From positions 14,306 to 21,187 of the forward strand of contig DFYN01000098.1 in the NCBI GenBank assembly GCA_002383615.1: a stretch of DNA of 6,882 nt, given 5' to 3'. This document shows positions 5,023 through 6,882 of this stretch, in pieces. The notes under the pieces are model-generated. The model saw only the letters and a program-made list of their open reading frames with translations. It did not search any database and had not been told where the DNA came from. Origin of the DNA: Anaerolineaceae bacterium UBA4081. GTDB lineage: Bacteria > Chloroflexota > Anaerolineae > Anaerolineales > Anaerolineaceae. Numbering within the stretch: position 1 is the first letter of the stretch; the number at the start of each line of letters is the position of its first letter. The translations under genes and the position numbers were made by a program.

Positions 5023-6882
5023 CACTTCTGTAACGACGATGCCCGGTTTGAAGAGCAGGACAAACCGCAACATCAATGCCGTTTGATTATGAAGAAGATT
5101 TTCCCACCAGTGCGCCGGCACAAATTGCGGAACTACAACCGTAATGATCTCGTTCTTTCCACGAATGCTGAGCAATTTCTGCAAATAATCCATGAGGGGT
5201 TCAATTAATAATCTGTACGGTGAGTCTAGTATGACCAATCTCACGCCTTCGCCGTGTATCTCCCACTTTTCGCGAACTTTCATCGATTCTACTGGATCAA
5301 TCGAAATGTGAACCGCGGTCACATCCGGAGAAATCGCACGGGCATAAGCAATTGCTGCGAGGGTTCCACGATGAACGCCGGAGACCAGGACAATGACTCG
5401 GTGCCCAGTAATTGTTATCGTCGGCGTAAATTTTTCAAGAGACAGTGTTCTTGCCAGGGACTTGTAGTGTTGGTGAATCTTAAAGAAGAATGCAACCAGG
5501 AGTGGAATGAGAATGACGATGATCCATGCGCCATCTTGGAATTTTGTCACTGCAAACACAATCATGACGACGAATGTACAGACTGCGCCAAAAGCATTGA
5601 TGATGATTTTGATGCGCCAGTTTTTGTCATACCTGATTGTTGAGCCTTGCTCTTTTAGTTCAGCGCCTTTTTTTAGGTGTCCGGATTTCCACCATCGCCG
5701 CGCCATTCCTGTCTGAGATAATGTAAAAGATAGAAAGACACCAATTGCATACAGAGGAATCAATCGCGTTACACTGGCATTGAAGAGTAATATAAGTATT
5801 GATGCAAGGCTTGCGAGGGCGACAATTCCCCAGGAATAAACCAAACGGCTTCCTCTGAAAGTGAGTTGCCTGGGCAAGAAGCCATCGCCTGCTTGTAACG
5901 CACCTAACCGCGGGAAATCGGCGAACGCTGTATTGGCAGCCATAATCAAGATGACTGCGGTTCCGGCTATTACAGAATAGTAAATGACCCCTTGTCCGCC
6001 ATAAATTGTGCGTGCGAGCTGCGAAATTACGGTCTCGCTTTCTGATGGTACTGAGTGAATTTGCCCGGCAAGGAATGAAATTCCAAGAAATAAAGTAGCA
6101 AGAATTCCAGTCATCCATAGAAGTGTTATGCCTGCGTTCTTGCTGCGGGGTTCTTTGAATGCGGTGATTCCATTGGAAATGGCTTCGATTCCAGTCAGGG
6201 CTGATGTTCCACTAGCAAATGCATGCAGCAGAAGGAATGGGGTTACAACGCCCGTAATCAATGCTAATTCACTTTCAGGGGGATTTGGGACAGTTCCAAG
6301 AGAGCCAGTGAAAAACCGGATGAAACCCAGTCCAACCGTAAAAACCATAATAGTTACAAAGAAGTAGGTCGGGACAGCAAATGCTTTGCCGGATTCTTTA
6401 ACCCCTCGCAGGTTAATCAACATAATGAAGAATACTGCACCTACGGCAATCGCGGCGCGATAGTGAGAAAGTTGTGGAAACGCGGAAGTAATTTGCGCGA
6501 CGCCAGATGAAATCGAAACGGCAACAGTTAATATGTAATCCGTCAACAGGGCGGCTCCGGCAACCTGGGCAGGCAATTCGCCCAGGTTGTCCCGTGAAAC
6601 GATGTACGCTCCACCGCCGCCAGGGTAAGCATGGATGGTTTGCTGGTAGCTGATTGTGACAATCACCATCAGGATGGTGATGGCTATTGCAATAGGTGTG
6701 ACAAAACTTAATGCACCTGAACCTGCAATTGCGAGGATCATCATTATTTCTTGGGTAGCATAGGCGGTAGATGATAGCGCGTCAGATGCAAACACAGCCA
6801 AACCGATCGCTTTTCCAATGGTTTCATTTGGGGCATCAGCGGTTTGTAGAGGTCTACCGATCAAGAGTTGGCTGAGGTTCTT
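5008..6882 (-). CDS. KimA/YdaO-type APC permease, probable potassium importer (5' end beyond right edge)
   Basis: Integral inner-membrane transporter, 624 codons in the window and open to the edge. A TTG at 6864 is an internal Leu codon rather than the start: the frame continues upstream through KNLSQL, typical of this family's N-terminus, so only a few residues are missing. About twelve hydrophobic segments occupy residues 25-465, followed by a soluble UspA-like C-terminal domain from about 493 (HRVIVLVSGVHRGTLAA). Compared with B. subtilis KimA (607 residues), as I recall its structure, potassium-coordinating positions are kept: D34 and Y41 in SDALSSTAY (KimA D36, Y43), D115, T119 and S123 in TDYILTVAVS (D117, T121, S125), and the Tyr in PLYAIGVF. 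This supports proton-coupled potassium uptake; amino-acid transport, the generic annotation, is less likely. It points into the deaminase operon but is separated from it by 166 nt and a promoter. Its GC content is intermediate. Confidence -1.
   Translation of the reverse strand, partial: KNLSQLLIGRPLQTADAPNETIGKAIGLAVFASDALSSTAYATQEIMMILAIAGSGALSFVTPIAIAITILMVIVTISYQQTIHAYPGGGGAYIVSRDNLGELPAQVAGAALLTDYILTVAVSISSGVAQITSAFPQLSHYRAAIAVGAVFFIMLINLRGVKESGKAFAVPTYFFVTIMVFTVGLGFIRFFTGSLGTVPNPPESELALITGVVTPFLLLHAFASGTSALTGIEAISNGITAFKEPRSKNAGITLLWMTGILATLFLGISFLAGQIHSVPSESETVISQLARTIYGGQGVIYYSVIAGTAVILIMAANTAFADFPRLGALQAGDGFLPRQLTFRGSRLVYSWGIVALASLASILILLFNASVTRLIPLYAIGVFLSFTLSQTGMARRWWKSGHLKKGAELKEQGSTIRYDKNWRIKIIINAFGAVCTFVVMIVFAVTKFQDGAWIIVILIPLLVAFFFKIHQHYKSLARTLSLEKFTPTITITGHRVIVLVSGVHRGTLAAIAYARAISPDVTAVHISIDPVESMKVREKWEIHGEGVRLVILDSPYRLLIEPLMDYLQKLLSIRGKNEIITVVVPQFVPAHWWENLLHNQTALMLRFVLLFKPGIVVTEVPYQV

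Noticed and set aside
5660..6118. Minus-strand frame of 152 codons inside the transporter
   Set aside because: It is a shifted shadow of the permease, which is continuous through the region and holds all family motifs.
6862..6864. TTG as the start codon of the permease
   Set aside because: The frame stays open to the window edge and the extra residues KNLSQL fit the family N-terminus, so this TTG is an internal leucine.

Overview
The window is a run of six genes, all read from the minus strand, so biological order runs from high to low coordinates. Two of them leave the window: the transporter at the right edge and the adenine deaminase at the left edge. Nothing on the plus strand looks like a gene. 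Protein style and mid-range GC suggest a free-living bacterium. The two deaminases and the permease remind me of Chloroflexota (Anaerolineae-like), but that is recollection of protein style, not a search result, and is low confidence.

Layout, upstream to downstream: (1) 6882-5008, an APC-superfamily permease of the KimA/YdaO potassium-uptake type, lacking only its first few codons. (2) 5007-4842, a 166-nt spacer with a good sigma70-type promoter, an operator-like palindrome touching the -35 box, and a hairpin at the predicted mRNA 5' end. (3) 4811-3429, an 8-oxoguanine deaminase of the amidohydrolase superfamily. (4) 3423-740, a visibly AT-rich block with an N4-cytosine-type DNA methyltransferase carrying an N-terminal helix-turn-helix, a TdeIII/MjaII-family restriction endonuclease, and an unrecognised cysteine-rich 136-residue protein. 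(5) From 743 to the left edge, the GC-richer first 247 codons of an adenine deaminase.

The two deaminases form a natural pair. One turns 8-oxoguanine into urate and the other turns adenine into hypoxanthine, each releasing ammonia, so together they would feed purine-base salvage or nitrogen recovery. The restriction-modification (R-M) block lies exactly between them in the same direction. It starts 5 nt after the stop codon of the first deaminase and ends in a 4-nt ATGA overlap with the start of the second. It looks like a horizontally acquired defence cassette nested seamlessly inside a purine operon. A 6-bp direct repeat brackets it, and joining the sequence across that repeat would restore an in-frame GTG start for adenine deaminase. 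No CRISPR array, tRNA, rRNA or transposase is visible.
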